From assembly GCA_008682415.1 (NCBI GenBank), contig VANK01000005.1, forward strand, positions 372,001 to 436,000: DNA of 64,000 nucleotides, given 5' to 3'. The stretch is from Acidobacteria bacterium AB60 (GTDB lineage Bacteria > Acidobacteriota > Terriglobia > Terriglobales > Acidobacteriaceae). The notes beneath the pieces are model-generated. The model was not told where the DNA came from and made no database searches. It saw only the letters and a program-made list of their open reading frames with translations. Shown here one piece after another: positions 27,369-36,408 of this stretch (its first letter is position 1; each line of letters opens with the position of its first letter). The translations under genes were made by a program, and so were the position numbers.

Positions 27369-28493
27369 TCAGCTGGGCAGAAACATCGCAACGACAGTTC
27401 CAGACTCATTGCTCTTCACCAGGATCCGACCGCCATACTTGGCGATGATATGGGCGCAACTCCACAATCCCAATCCTGTACGAGTCGCATCTTTCGTGCT
27501 GAAGAAGGGCTCAAATAATCTGGCCCGCGTCTCCGGCGTCATTCCCTTTCCCGTATCTCCTACTGTGATGAGGACGCCATTACGGCCTGATACCCAATCT
27601 CTGCGCCCGCGGATTCGAAGATGCAATGCCCCTCCGCTGGGCATGGCATCCAGAGCATTCTTTACCACGTTCAACATCACATGGTGCAGCTCATCGCGGT
27701 GGAAGCTGATCATTGAAACGGGGTGATAGTCTCGCCTCACCATGATGCCTGCTGTTTCGATCTTATCGCGGCACTGAATAATGGCTTCGTCCACAATGCC
27801 CATCACAGCACACAGGCCGGGCTGGCTGCTGTAGCGGTAAATTCCTAACGAATGCGCCGAGATTGTGGCGATGCGCGCGATTTCGCCTTGGGCCAGAGAC
27901 AGATATTGGGCGGACTCCGCCGTCAAGCAATCTCTTTGAATAAGGAAGAGCAAGTTTGTGATGGCTGTCAGCGGGTTATTGATTTCATGTGCAATTCGCG
28001 AGGCCAGCCGGCCCATCGCCCTCAATCGCTCATTTATCCGCTCAACTCGTCCCACTTGTTCGCTGCTCGGGACCTCGCGTACGATCTCTGACAAGCCGAT
28101 AACCTGATTCGATATGTCGCATACCGGTGAGCACGTGACGCAAACAGGAATCTGCTCTCCGCTTTTGGAATGTCGGACGGTCTCGTAACAGCCAATGTGT
28201 TCACCTCTTCGAAGCCGGGCCAGGTGCTCGTTCAGGTGCTGTTCGTCATCGCCTCGCAAAAGGCGCGCAAGCGGCTGCCCCACCATCTCGCTGGCTGTAT
28301 ATCCGAATATCCGTTCGGCGCTGTTGTTCCAGGTCAGAACGAGGCCATCGATTGTCGCACTGATAATCGCGTCCTCACACCTGTTCACGATGGAAGCGAA
28401 CACGTGGATGGAGGCCCAATCAATTGCAGAGCCGTGGAGTTCTTCGGGAACCTGTCGGCTCGCCTGAGCGTTCATCCTGAGACCCGCCTGCAT
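27369..28493 (-). CDS. PAS-domain sensor histidine kinase
   Basis: 374 residues, soluble. PAS domain about 30-145 (CEDAIISATIDGLVLTWNNSAERIFGYTASEMVGQPL). HisKA with His169 in RIAHEINNPLTAI. HATPase about 260-374 (NVVKNALDAMPSGG, VGDTGKGM, LFEPFFSTKDATRTGLGLW). No receiver or regulator gene adjoins it, so its partner is unknown; one candidate is the receiver in the large hybrid sensor 4 kb away. It lies between the second dsbA-like gene (convergent) and a BON gene. Confidence 0.93.
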   Translation of the reverse strand: MQAGLRMNAQASRQVPEELHGSAIDWASIHVFASIVNRCEDAIISATIDGLVLTWNNSAERIFGYTASEMVGQPLARLLRGDDEQHLNEHLARLRRGEHIGCYETVRHSKSGEQIPVCVTCSPVCDISNQVIGLSEIVREVPSSEQVGRVERINERLRAMGRLASRIAHEINNPLTAITNLLFLIQRDCLTAESAQYLSLAQGEIARIATISAHSLGIYRYSSQPGLCAVMGIVDEAIIQCRDKIETAGIMVRRDYHPVSMISFHRDELHHVMLNVVKNALDAMPSGGALHLRIRGRRDWVSGRNGVLITVGDTGKGMTPETRARLFEPFFSTKDATRTGLGLWSCAHIIAKYGGRILVKSNESGTVVAMFLPS

Positions 28494-28888
28494 ATGCGTC
28501 GCAGCCTTTCCGTGAAAATGAAGAGTTTCGCTGTTGATCGAGTGCGCAGAAAATCAAAGGCAGTATTAGGTGAGATTCCAAATGCGGACCATAGTATTGG
28601 GGGCGGCTGAAACATCCTTGTTGGTCCCGCGGTTAGCTCTTGAGGGCGGGCAACGGCTCCGGGTGAATTTCCGTCTCAGAGTAAGGATGGTCGTTCGCCA
28701 GAGCACGTTTCAGATTAAGAATTGAAATGAGATGACACTCTTACAGGAGTACTGAATGACACCACAGTCAAGAGTGGTGGCTTCAACCTGATGAATGCGG
28801 AAGAAGCCACCGTGCGGATCATTGATACGGTTCTCTTGATCTGACGTACGGCCGTCGAAATAATCGTTCCGCACGCTCGCCAAGCCTC
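28494..28888. other. Spacer between the PAS kinase and the three-BON gene
   Basis: No gene recognised. A hairpin AGCCTCT-CAG-AGAGGCT-like sits across the BON stop at about 28883-28900 and may end that transcript. Confidence 0.35.
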
Positions 28889-29560
28889 TCAGAAGAGGCT
28901 GACACTGATCTGGTTGTCAACTGACGTAATGCCTGGGGCGAGCCACGCCGTTCGTTCGGCTTCTCTCTTTTCTGCCCAGGAACGCACTTTGCCTTTCAGG
29001 ATGGCCTTCGTACCCTGCACCTGAACTGTAATCGCATTGGCATCAAGTTGAGCGCTCCGGACCAATGCATCTTCTATGTTCTTCTTCAGATCTGTTGGAG
29101 ATGCCGCCGGCCTGACGGTGATCAAGTTCGTAACGCCTTTGACGCCCCAAAGGCCGCGTACCGCTTTTTCGGCCTCGCGACGCTGGTATTGCCACTCAAC
29201 TTCACCATTGAGCGTTACCCAGCCCTTCTCCACGGTCACGTGAACCTTGTTTACGGGAATCGTCGAATTCCAGTTGAGTGCGTTGACGGCGGCCGCAGCG
29301 ATATCTGCGTCGGTCCGTTCTGCCCCGACCAGGCGCACCTCAATATCGTTGGCAACAGCCGCTACTCCGTTGACGCGAAGGGTGGCCTCTTCGGCACGCC
29401 ATTTTTTCGTATAGGTATCCACATTGCCGGTCAGGGTGACGACGCCATCCTTGACGGCGACGCCGATTTCACTTGCGGCGACACCGAGATCCCAGCGAAG
29501 TTCGGCGAGAACATCCTGCTGAATTTCCTGGTCGCGGTGAACCATGGTTGCTGTTGACAT
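28889..29560 (-). CDS. Cytoplasmic protein with three BON domains
   Basis: 223 residues from MSTATMVHRDQEI, chosen because GAGGAG lies 7 bases before it. Three BON domains: about 10-78 (IQQDVLAELRWDLG, VTLTGNVDTYTKKW), 84-153 (AAAAVNALNWNSTIPVN, VTLNGEVEWQYQRREAEKAV) and 156-223 (IEDALVRSAQLDANAI, ILKGKVRSWAEKREAERTAW). No signal peptide, unlike the BON protein at 12791. Similar stand-alone three-BON proteins occur beside Hsp20 and DsbA-like genes, and OsmY-like lipid or protein binding is the best guess for function. Confidence 0.9.
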   Translation of the reverse strand: MSTATMVHRDQEIQQDVLAELRWDLGVAASEIGVAVKDGVVTLTGNVDTYTKKWRAEEATLRVNGVAAVANDIEVRLVGAERTDADIAAAAVNALNWNSTIPVNKVHVTVEKGWVTLNGEVEWQYQRREAEKAVRGLWGVKGVTNLITVRPAASPTDLKKNIEDALVRSAQLDANAITVQVQGTKAILKGKVRSWAEKREAERTAWLAPGITSVDNQISVSLF

Positions 29561-29617
29561 ATCCATTCTCCTCATGAGCACGCCTTGGGAAGCATGCGGC
29601 TTTGACATTTGTGGCTA

Positions 29618-29646
29618 GTATTAGGTCGAGAATTCCGCGAAAACAA
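29618..29646 (-). promoter_or_regulatory. Predicted promoter of the three-BON gene
   Basis: Minus strand TTGTTT (complement of 29641-29646), spacer of 17, TAATAC (complement of 29618-29623). It lies 58 bases before the chosen start. A near identical CCTAATACT box occurs upstream of the PAS kinase (about 28563). Confidence 0.5.
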
Positions 29647-29838
29647 TTGGACATTGGATGCGGTGCAACATCGGTTTTCGTGAGTACGACGCGTATCGCT
29701 CTGGGAGGATGAGGATCTAGATCGGAAGTATTAAGCTTCGCGGCACATTACCGCGGAGGCTGGATGGCCTTTCGGTGCGTCACGCTTCCTGATGGGGCCG
29801 AGGCACCCCAACCCCTGACTGCCGCTTCTAAGTCGGGC

Positions 29839-30990
29839 ATGCAGTCCAAGTCGCTGTTCGATCCGTATTCTCTCGGCCCTGTTCAACTGAGGAACCGCAT
29901 AGTGATGGCTCCCCTGACGCGTTCGCGCGCGGGCAAAGGAGACGTCCCCGGGGAAATAAACGCCGAGTACTACGAGCAGCGCGCCTGTGCCGGGCTCATC
30001 ATCAGCGAAGCGACGCAGGTGTCGAAACAGGGCCAGGGATATCTTTGGACTCCGGGTATCTACACGGGCGAGCAGGTCCAAGGCTGGAAGAACGTGGTAA
30101 AGGCCGTCCACGACCGCCAAGGCAAGATTTTCCTGCAAATGTGGCATGTGGGCCGCATCTCGCATACTTCTCTGCAGCCCAACGGCGCAGCGCCTATCAG
30201 TTCGACTGACAGAGCCGCCGCAAACACCTTTTCATTCGCGCTGGATGAGAATGGAAAACCTGGAAACGTGCCCGCGAGCAAACCTACGCTTGCCACCATC
30301 GCACAGCTCAGACAGGTGGTTTGCGATTACGGCCAGAGCGCCCGTAACGCGAAGGAGGCCGGATTCGATGGCGCGGAGGTGCACGGCGCGAACGGCTACT
30401 TGTTCGATCAGTACCTCAACTCCGTGGTGAACGAGCGCACCGACGAGTACGGTAATCAGACAAAGGAGTCGCGCACGCGCCTGCTGCTGGAGGCATTCGA
30501 TGCTGTCGCCGCAGTCCTTGGGCCGGACCGCGTGGGGGTGCGCATTGCTCCGTTCGGCAATTTTGGCGACATGAAGCCCGATCCGAAAGTAGAAGAGACA
30601 TTTCTTTATCTGGCCGAGGAACTGACCCGGCGCAGTGCGGTTTATATGCACGTTGTGCGCGGTAGCCAATTCGACGTGGAGCCTGTGGTGCCGTTGGGGT
30701 TTTTGGAGAAGCTGCGCAAAGCATTCGGAGCGAGCATCATTATTACCGGCGGCCTCGATCAGAAAAAGGCGAAAGACCTGCTCGCGCAGGGCGTCGCAGA
30801 CCTTGTTGGTTTCGGCATGCTGTTCATTTCCAACCCGGATCTTCCGGAGAGGTTCCGCAACGGCTGGCCACTGGCCCCGGCGGACCACTCCACGCTTTAC
30901 GGAGGGGGCGCCAAGGGCTACACCGATTACCCGACCTACCAGGAATCGCAGATGACGCGCGAGGTCAGGGAACCGCTGGACATCCGTTGA
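29839..30990 (+). CDS. Alkene reductase (old yellow enzyme family)
   Basis: 383 residues from MQSKSLFDPYSLGPVQLRN; the frame is open 25 codons upstream without homology. FMN TIM barrel of the NemA/OYE class: NRIVMAPLTRSRAG, WHVGRISHTSLQPNG, GFDGAEVHGANGYLFDQYLNSVVNERTDEYG with the His/Asn substrate pair, and FVIITGG-like SIIITGGLD plus LVGFGMLFISNPDLPER at the phosphate site. It reduces electrophilic C=C bonds with NADPH. Fits the electrophile-defence theme of the island. Confidence 0.94.
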   Translation: MQSKSLFDPYSLGPVQLRNRIVMAPLTRSRAGKGDVPGEINAEYYEQRACAGLIISEATQVSKQGQGYLWTPGIYTGEQVQGWKNVVKAVHDRQGKIFLQMWHVGRISHTSLQPNGAAPISSTDRAAANTFSFALDENGKPGNVPASKPTLATIAQLRQVVCDYGQSARNAKEAGFDGAEVHGANGYLFDQYLNSVVNERTDEYGNQTKESRTRLLLEAFDAVAAVLGPDRVGVRIAPFGNFGDMKPDPKVEETFLYLAEELTRRSAVYMHVVRGSQFDVEPVVPLGFLEKLRKAFGASIIITGGLDQKKAKDLLAQGVADLVGFGMLFISNPDLPERFRNGWPLAPADHSTLYGGGAKGYTDYPTYQESQMTREVREPLDIR

Positions 30991-31056
30991 GCGGCTCTAG
31001 AGCGAACCCAATTCCTCCCCCCGCCGGCGAGAGCGGGACGAACAAGGAGACGACAG

Positions 31057-31613
31057 GTGACCCAACAAGCGGTTAAACGCACAATTCCCGAACTGGAGAT
31101 CAACGCTCGTGATCACATCCAGGGTCCTGCAACTGCGCCAGTGATTCTGATTGAGTACGGAGACTTTCAATGTCCCAGTTGCGGCGAGGCATTTCCCATC
31201 GTGAAGCAAGTTCAACAGACACTCGGCGACAATCTGCAGTTCGTGTACCGGCATTTTCCCCTGATGAGTATTCATCCGCACGCCGAGATGGCCGCCGAAG
31301 CGGCTGAAAGTGCGGGAGCGCAGAATCGTTTTGGGAGATGCACGACTACCTCTTCGAGAATCAAGTCTCACTCGGTCCCGAGTTGCTGCAGACCGCTGCA
31401 GCTGATTTAGAACTAGATCTCGCTCGTTTTGTCTATGACGTGAATAACGGCACACATGCCGAACGCATTCAGCACGACGTAGCCAGTGGTCATCGCGCAG
31501 GTGTTCACGGTACACCGACGTTTTTTATCAACGGCGTTCGCCATGAAGGTTCATACGAGTTCGAATCGATGATTGAAGCCATACGTTACGCGAGAAGGGA
31601 TGTGGCCTCCTGA
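31057..31613 (+). pseudogene. DsbA-like thioredoxin-fold protein (CPSC), one frameshift
   Basis: Starts at GTG 31057 behind GGAG. Reads IEYGDFQCPSCGEAF, FVYRHFPLMSIHPHAEMAAEAAESAGAQNRF, then breaks. The second part (from about 31338) continues EMHDYLFENQVSLGPELLQ and ends with GVHGTPTFFINGVRHEGSY. At about 31330-31335 a single missing T would restore NRFWEMHDYLF. The intact CPSC and cis-Pro loop suggest an active redox protein if the frameshift is a sequencing error. Confidence 0.85.
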
Positions 31614-32037
31614 CTGTAACGTCAACCCTCTTTATGCGGAATTCGGATGGGGCTGACGTGGGATTTGAGCGATTGCTCGCTGAACCAGCGACATCAATTG
31701 GAGTCCACCTCACATGCCGGCGAAATGGTCGCGGCCGGCGTTCTTTTGACCAAAAGTCTTTCGACCAGTTTTCCAGCAACCTCGTGAAGTCGGACTACAT
31801 CCATACCCCAATCTGCCCGAACGTTTGCCGGGTGGACACACCACCGAATTCGCAATGAGTTCGACAACCCGGCGGGTACGCTCCGCCTTGGGATGGCGTA
31901 CCTGGCGTCAGCGCGATCACGACGATCATCAGAACCCAGGGCCACCACTTCATCGCAGCGCGTTGCCTGGCCGATCTTGCTAGCTCGGCAAGACGCCGAG
32001 GCGGTCCGTGCACGCGCCCGCACGGAAGGAGTTCTTC
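31614..32037. other. Spacer before the SRPBCC gene
   Basis: No convincing gene. The minus strand could encode a tiny hydrophobic peptide beginning MKWWPWVLMIVVIAL at 31953, but it has no ribosome site. GAAGGAG precedes the ATG at 32038. Confidence 0.35.
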
Positions 32038-32784
32038 ATGCAACGGTCTTCTGCGTCTTCGGAGCGCGGTTCCAGTCAGCTGCCGTTTGGTCCCAAAACC
32101 CTAGTCATCGGTGCGGCAGCGCTCATCGCGTATGGACTTACACGCCGATCCAAAACCGGCACCGCCCTTGCGGCGGCAGGCGGCCTGCTCGCCTACAAGG
32201 CCATTCAGGTCCGTTCAACTGAAGCCAAAACCCACGCAGTGTTTCTTGTGAACGCATCGCCGGAGCAGGCCTACAGGTTGTGGCGGGATTTCAAGGGCCT
32301 TTCCCGTTTCATGGTCCACCTCAAGTCGGTCCGCGAAATCGACACACGCCGTTCGGAGTGGGTCGCCCTGGGCCCTGGGCAGCGCGAGATCCGTTGGACT
32401 GCGGAGATCACGGAAGATACAGCGAACCAGCGGATTGCATGGCGTTCGCTGCCTAACTCCGACGTTCATACAAAAGGATCCGTGAACTTCCGCCCTGACC
32501 CGCTGGGACGCGGCACGTTTGTGAGCGTTAACGTAGAGTACGGAGTACCGGGCGGTCCGGTTACGAGCGGCCTCGCTGCCCTCTTCGGCACGAAACCCGA
32601 GTTCGTTGTCCGCGAGGACGTGCGCCGCTTTAAACAACTGCTTGAGAGCGGAGAGGTGCCCACAACGCGCTGTCAGACACACGGCCCACGCGGTATTCAC
32701 GGCCACACGGAGCGGGTTCTCTTCCGCGAGAAGACCAACCTGCCGGACCCGCAAGCCGCGCCGGCTTACCGTAAATCGGCATAG
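32038..32784 (+). CDS. Membrane-anchored SRPBCC (polyketide cyclase-like) protein
   Basis: 248 residues. Residues about 15-55 form two weak membrane segments (TLVIGAAALIAYGLTRRSK, TALAAAGGLLAYKAI). From 65 a START/SRPBCC fold follows (HAVFLVNASPEQAYRLWRDFKGLSRFMVHLKSVREID, WTAEITEDTANQRIAWRSLP, VNFRPDPLGRGTFVSVNVEY). These bind hydrophobic ligands; in other acidobacteria similar genes lie beside zinc alcohol dehydrogenases. AAGGAG lies 6 bases before the ATG. First gene of a plus-strand run to 36294. Confidence 0.85.
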   Translation: MQRSSASSERGSSQLPFGPKTLVIGAAALIAYGLTRRSKTGTALAAAGGLLAYKAIQVRSTEAKTHAVFLVNASPEQAYRLWRDFKGLSRFMVHLKSVREIDTRRSEWVALGPGQREIRWTAEITEDTANQRIAWRSLPNSDVHTKGSVNFRPDPLGRGTFVSVNVEYGVPGGPVTSGLAALFGTKPEFVVREDVRRFKQLLESGEVPTTRCQTHGPRGIHGHTERVLFREKTNLPDPQAAPAYRKSA

Positions 32785-32872
32785 CCGAATACACGCAAGT
32801 CGCGGCGCCGTGCCCGCCTGCACTCAGGGTTGCGTCCGCTCCATCATTTCTTAACCCGCAAAGGAGTTTGCG

Positions 32873-34066
32873 ATGAAAGCCGTCTGTTGGATGGGCAAAG
32901 AGAAGATGCAGGTACACGATGTGCCTGACCCAAAGATCCTCAACCCGCGCGATGCCATCGTCCGGATCACCAGTACCTGTATCTGCGGTTCCGACCTTCA
33001 CCTGTACGACGGCTTCATCCCCACCATGGAACAAGGCGACATCCTGGGCCATGAGTTCATGGGCGACGTCGTTGAGATCGGACCAGGCGTCAATAAAGAA
33101 AAACTCAAAATAGGTGACCGCGTGGTGGTTCCCTTCACCATTGCCTGCGGGAACTGTCAGCCCTGCAAAGAACAACTCTGGTCGTGTTGTGACAATTCCA
33201 ACCCAAATGCCTGGATCGCCGAGAAGATGATGGGATACAGTCCATCAGGTCTGTTCGGCTACACGCACATGCTGGGCGGCTACAGCGGTGGACAGGCACA
33301 ATACGCGCGCGTGCCATACGCCGATGTGGGTCCCATCAAGATCCCGGAGGGCATCCCTGACGAGAAGGTGGTGTTCCTGTCGGACATCTTCCCCACCGGC
33401 TACATGGGCGCGGAGAACTGCAATATCCGACCCGGGGACACAGTGGCTGTCTGGGGTTGTGGCCCGGTCGCGCAGTTCGCGATCCGCAGTTGCTTCATGC
33501 TGGGCGCGGGGCGCGTCATTGCCATTGACCGTGTACGGGAGCGGCTGGAGCTGGCACAGGCGGCCGGCGCAGAGACGCTGAACTTCGATCAGGTGGACAT
33601 TCTGGACGCGTTACACGAGATGACCGGCAACCGTGGTCCTGACGCGTGCATGGATGTCGTAGGCATGGAAGCCTCAGGTCATGGCGCCTTGTATGCGTAC
33701 GATCGCGCGAAACAGGTCGCACGCATTCAAACCGATCGCCCGATCGTTCTTCGCCAGGCCATCATGGCGTGCAAGAAAGGTGGAACGATTTCCATCCCCG
33801 GTGTCTACGGCGGTTTCGTGGACAAGATTCCCCTGGGCGCCTACATGAACAAGGCCATTACGATGAAGACCGGCCAGACTCACATGATGCGCTACATGGG
33901 GCCGCTGCTGGAGCGCGTTCAACGCGGCGAAATCGATCCGTCCTTCGTTATAAGCCATAAATTGCCGCTGGACAAAGCTCCTGAAGGCTATCGCATATTC
34001 CGCGACAAGCAGGACCGCTGCATCAAGATCGTCCTGAAACCCTGGGAACAGCCCCTGGCGGCGTAA
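32873..34066 (+). CDS. Zinc-dependent alcohol dehydrogenase, formaldehyde-dehydrogenase-like (copy 1)
   Basis: 397 residues of the MDR superfamily. Catalytic zinc site: Cys in [13 protein letters not shown] and [12 protein letters not shown]. Structural zinc Cys cluster [15 protein letters not shown]. Rossmann motif [20 protein letters not shown]. The long insert [15 protein letters not shown] is typical of glutathione-independent formaldehyde dehydrogenase relatives. It oxidises or dismutates small aldehydes or alcohols with NAD. AAAGGAG precedes the ATG. Operon with the SRPBCC gene and two membrane proteins; a paralogue lies at 36409. Confidence 0.92.
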   Translation: MKAVCWMGKEKMQVHDVPDPKILNPRDAIVRITSTCICGSDLHLYDGFIPTMEQGDILGHEFMGDVVEIGPGVNKEKLKIGDRVVVPFTIACGNCQPCKEQLWSCCDNSNPNAWIAEKMMGYSPSGLFGYTHMLGGYSGGQAQYARVPYADVGPIKIPEGIPDEKVVFLSDIFPTGYMGAENCNIRPGDTVAVWGCGPVAQFAIRSCFMLGAGRVIAIDRVRERLELAQAAGAETLNFDQVDILDALHEMTGNRGPDACMDVVGMEASGHGALYAYDRAKQVARIQTDRPIVLRQAIMACKKGGTISIPGVYGGFVDKIPLGAYMNKAITMKTGQTHMMRYMGPLLERVQRGEIDPSFVISHKLPLDKAPEGYRIFRDKQDRCIKIVLKPWEQPLAA

Positions 34067-34089
34067 CAATATCCCTTCAAAGGAGACGT

Positions 34090-34503
34090 ATGACCCTGGC
34101 CAAATCCGAAAACGATGTTGTCCTCCCGAAGGTCATCAGCCCCAAGGTCCACGGCATCATCGACTACTGTCACGCCGCATTCTTCTTCACTGTAGGCGTG
34201 CTTTGCGCTCGATCTCACAACAAAGCTGCGGCACGTGCAGCCTTCTCAACCAGCGGCTTCATCCTGGTACAGTCACTCCTGACGGACTACCGCTTCGGCG
34301 CCAAACCGGTCTTCTCGTTTGAGACACATGGCAAGATGGACACCGTGTTCGCCTCAAGCTCCTGGATGTTGCCGCTGATCTTCGGCTTCAAAGACACGGC
34401 GGCAGCTCGCATCTTCGAGGGCAATTCGCTCGCGGAAGCCTCCGTAGTCGCCATCACGGACTGGAACAGCCAGCGCGCCCGCCAGGAACGAGAGGCCGCA
34501 TAA
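34090..34503 (+). CDS. Small membrane protein of unknown function
   Basis: 137 residues with about three or four membrane segments (IIDYCHAAFFFTVGVLCA, AFSTSGFILVQSLLTDY, FASSSWMLPLIFGF). GGAGACGT precedes the ATG, 23 bases after the dehydrogenase. It resembles uncharacterised SPW-repeat-like membrane proteins but I cannot name the family. Its position between the dehydrogenase and channel-like genes suggests one operon. Confidence 0.7.
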   Translation: MTLAKSENDVVLPKVISPKVHGIIDYCHAAFFFTVGVLCARSHNKAAARAAFSTSGFILVQSLLTDYRFGAKPVFSFETHGKMDTVFASSSWMLPLIFGFKDTAAARIFEGNSLAEASVVAITDWNSQRARQEREAA

Positions 34504-34521
34504 CTGCGGACCGGAGAGCGA

Positions 34522-35622
34522 ATGTTCAGTGTTCGGCTTCAGCAGATCAGCGGGATCCTCATTGTCCTGCTGATTCTGCTGGACGTATTCCTCACCGTGC
34601 TTTACGCCAGGATGGGTAGCGGCCTGCTGAGCCCCCGGCTTGCGCGCACGGTCTGGTGCGTATTCCGTTTGCTGGCCCGGAGCATTCCGCGTAATTCTGA
34701 TCGCATCGCGTCGTTCTGCGGTCCCGTCATCCTCGTCCTGTTGGTATTCGTCTGGATCGCCGGGCTCACGCTCGGGAACGCCCTCTTATTCCATCCCGTG
34801 CTGGGCAGCGCCATCCAGTCCAGCAGCGGAAAGACCCCAACCGATTTTGTAAGCGCGCTCTACGCAGGCGGAAGCAGCATCTCAATCGTCGGCGCGGGCG
34901 GCTTCTCGCCGCAGGTTCCCCGGTATCGCCTGATCTACCTGTTCAACTCCATCGTCGGCCTCTCCGTGACCTCGCTGACGCTCACCTACCTCATGCAGAT
35001 CTATAGTCAGTTGCAGCAGAGGAACACGTTCACTCTGAAGGTGTACCTTGCCACTCGCCAAACCGGAGATGCCGCAATGCTGGTGTCGGGTCTTGCCCCG
35101 GACGGCGAATGGAGTCACGGCACCTCTATGCTCTGGGAACTCGCTGCTGAAATGGCCGCCACAAAAGAGGCGCACCATTTCTACCCGGTGCTGTTCTATA
35201 TGCGGTTCGCGGAATACTACTACTCCATGTCGTTTGCAGCTTTGGTCCTGCTCGACACTGTTACGATCATCCGTTCCGCGTTGAGCGATGACTACGATTC
35301 AGTGAAGAAACTGCGCGCACTCGACCAGATCTGGGACGGCTCCCTGTTATTGCTCACATCGCTTGAGGACACCTTTCTGCCCCAGGGCCAACCGCCCTCG
35401 CAACAACCCGGCTCAGCGCAAGTCACGCTATGGGCGCAGCGGCTCGACCGTGCCATTGCCCAGCTTCAATCGGCCGGGCTGCGCACATCGGAACGTCCCG
35501 ACGCAAACGGAAAATATCTGGAGCTGCGTAGTCGGTGGGACGCACACATTCAGCGGCTTGCCCCTTCAATGCTGTACTCGATCAAACAGATCGATGCCGC
35601 AACGTGCGGGACAACAAGATGA
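34522..35622 (+). CDS. Potassium-channel-like membrane protein
   Basis: 366 residues. Four membrane segments in the first 165 residues (ISGILIVLLILLDVFLTVLY, GPVILVLLVFVWIAGLTLG, then the re-entrant-like ALYAGGSSISIVGAGGFSP, then LIYLFNSIVGLSVTSLTLTYLMQIY). This is the two-helix-plus-pore layout of Ion_trans_2 channels, but the filter reads SIVGAGG rather than TVGYG. A long soluble C-terminal half (about 170-366) is helical and has no known ligand domain. It starts 18 bases after the preceding gene. Confidence 0.75.
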   Translation: MFSVRLQQISGILIVLLILLDVFLTVLYARMGSGLLSPRLARTVWCVFRLLARSIPRNSDRIASFCGPVILVLLVFVWIAGLTLGNALLFHPVLGSAIQSSSGKTPTDFVSALYAGGSSISIVGAGGFSPQVPRYRLIYLFNSIVGLSVTSLTLTYLMQIYSQLQQRNTFTLKVYLATRQTGDAAMLVSGLAPDGEWSHGTSMLWELAAEMAATKEAHHFYPVLFYMRFAEYYYSMSFAALVLLDTVTIIRSALSDDYDSVKKLRALDQIWDGSLLLLTSLEDTFLPQGQPPSQQPGSAQVTLWAQRLDRAIAQLQSAGLRTSERPDANGKYLELRSRWDAHIQRLAPSMLYSIKQIDAATCGTTR

Positions 35623-35679
35623 CACGGTGTCTGCTAAGGACGCGCGTGAACTACACCAACACAAAGGCAGGGAGAATCT

Positions 35680-36294
35680 ATGGGACTCTTCGGATTCGGT
35701 ACAAAGAGGCAACTCATCAATAAGCGGATCGCGATTGTGGCCACGCAGAGCGTCGAGCAGGTGGAGCTTACCAGCCCGAGAGAAGCGTTGCAGAAGGCCG
35801 GCGCGGTTGTGGAATTAGTGTCTCCGCACAAGCTCGTAAAAGGAGGCAAGATCAAGGCGTGGAACCTGGTGAAATGGGGCGATTCCTTCAAAATCGATGT
35901 GGATCTCGCCAGCGCAAAGGTCTCTTCCTATGATGGATTGCATGTGCCGGGTGGCGTCATCAATCCTGACCTCCTGCGAATGGATACCGATGCGGTCGAC
36001 TTTGTTCGGAGCTTCTTCGAGGCCAAAAAGCCTGTGTCGTCGATCTGCCATGGCCCGTGGATGCTTATTGAAGCCGAGGTGGTCAGAGGAAGAACACTGA
36101 CCTCATGGCCCTCGCTCAAAAAGGATCTTCGGAATGCGGGCGCCAATTGGGTCAATGACGAGGTCGTAGAAGATGGCATTCTGGTTACCAGCCGGGGCCC
36201 ACAGGATCTGCGCGCATTCAACAAGAAGATCATAGAACTGTTCGCCGGTGCGCTTCTTCACCCAACTACGAATCGGGATCCCATCCTGGTGTAA
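35680..36294 (+). CDS. DJ-1/PfpI family protein
   Basis: 204 residues. Class I glutamine-amidotransferase-like fold with the nucleophile elbow SSICHGPWMLIEA (Cys in CHG), KRIAIVATQSVEQVEL at the first strand, and YDGLHVPGGVINPD. The PfpI/YraA branch acts on glycated proteins or on unfolded proteins; several members are stress-induced. AGGGAGA precedes the ATG. Last gene of the 32038-36294 run. Confidence 0.92.
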   Translation: MGLFGFGTKRQLINKRIAIVATQSVEQVELTSPREALQKAGAVVELVSPHKLVKGGKIKAWNLVKWGDSFKIDVDLASAKVSSYDGLHVPGGVINPDLLRMDTDAVDFVRSFFEAKKPVSSICHGPWMLIEAEVVRGRTLTSWPSLKKDLRNAGANWVNDEVVEDGILVTSRGPQDLRAFNKKIIELFAGALLHPTTNRDPILV

Positions 36295-36408
36295 CGAATG
36301 GCAAGAAGAACATCCAACAGAATCGGGGGGACCAGCAGCGTCCCACCATCTGTTGGATGATCGAATCACGGTAGCAAAACGTTGCACGCCTGACGCACCG
36401 CCTTCGTA

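Noticed and set aside
31795..31953. Small hydrophobic minus-strand peptide (MKWWPWVLMIVVIAL)
   Set aside because: Could be a tiny membrane protein but lacks a ribosome site, and its tail is not protein-like.
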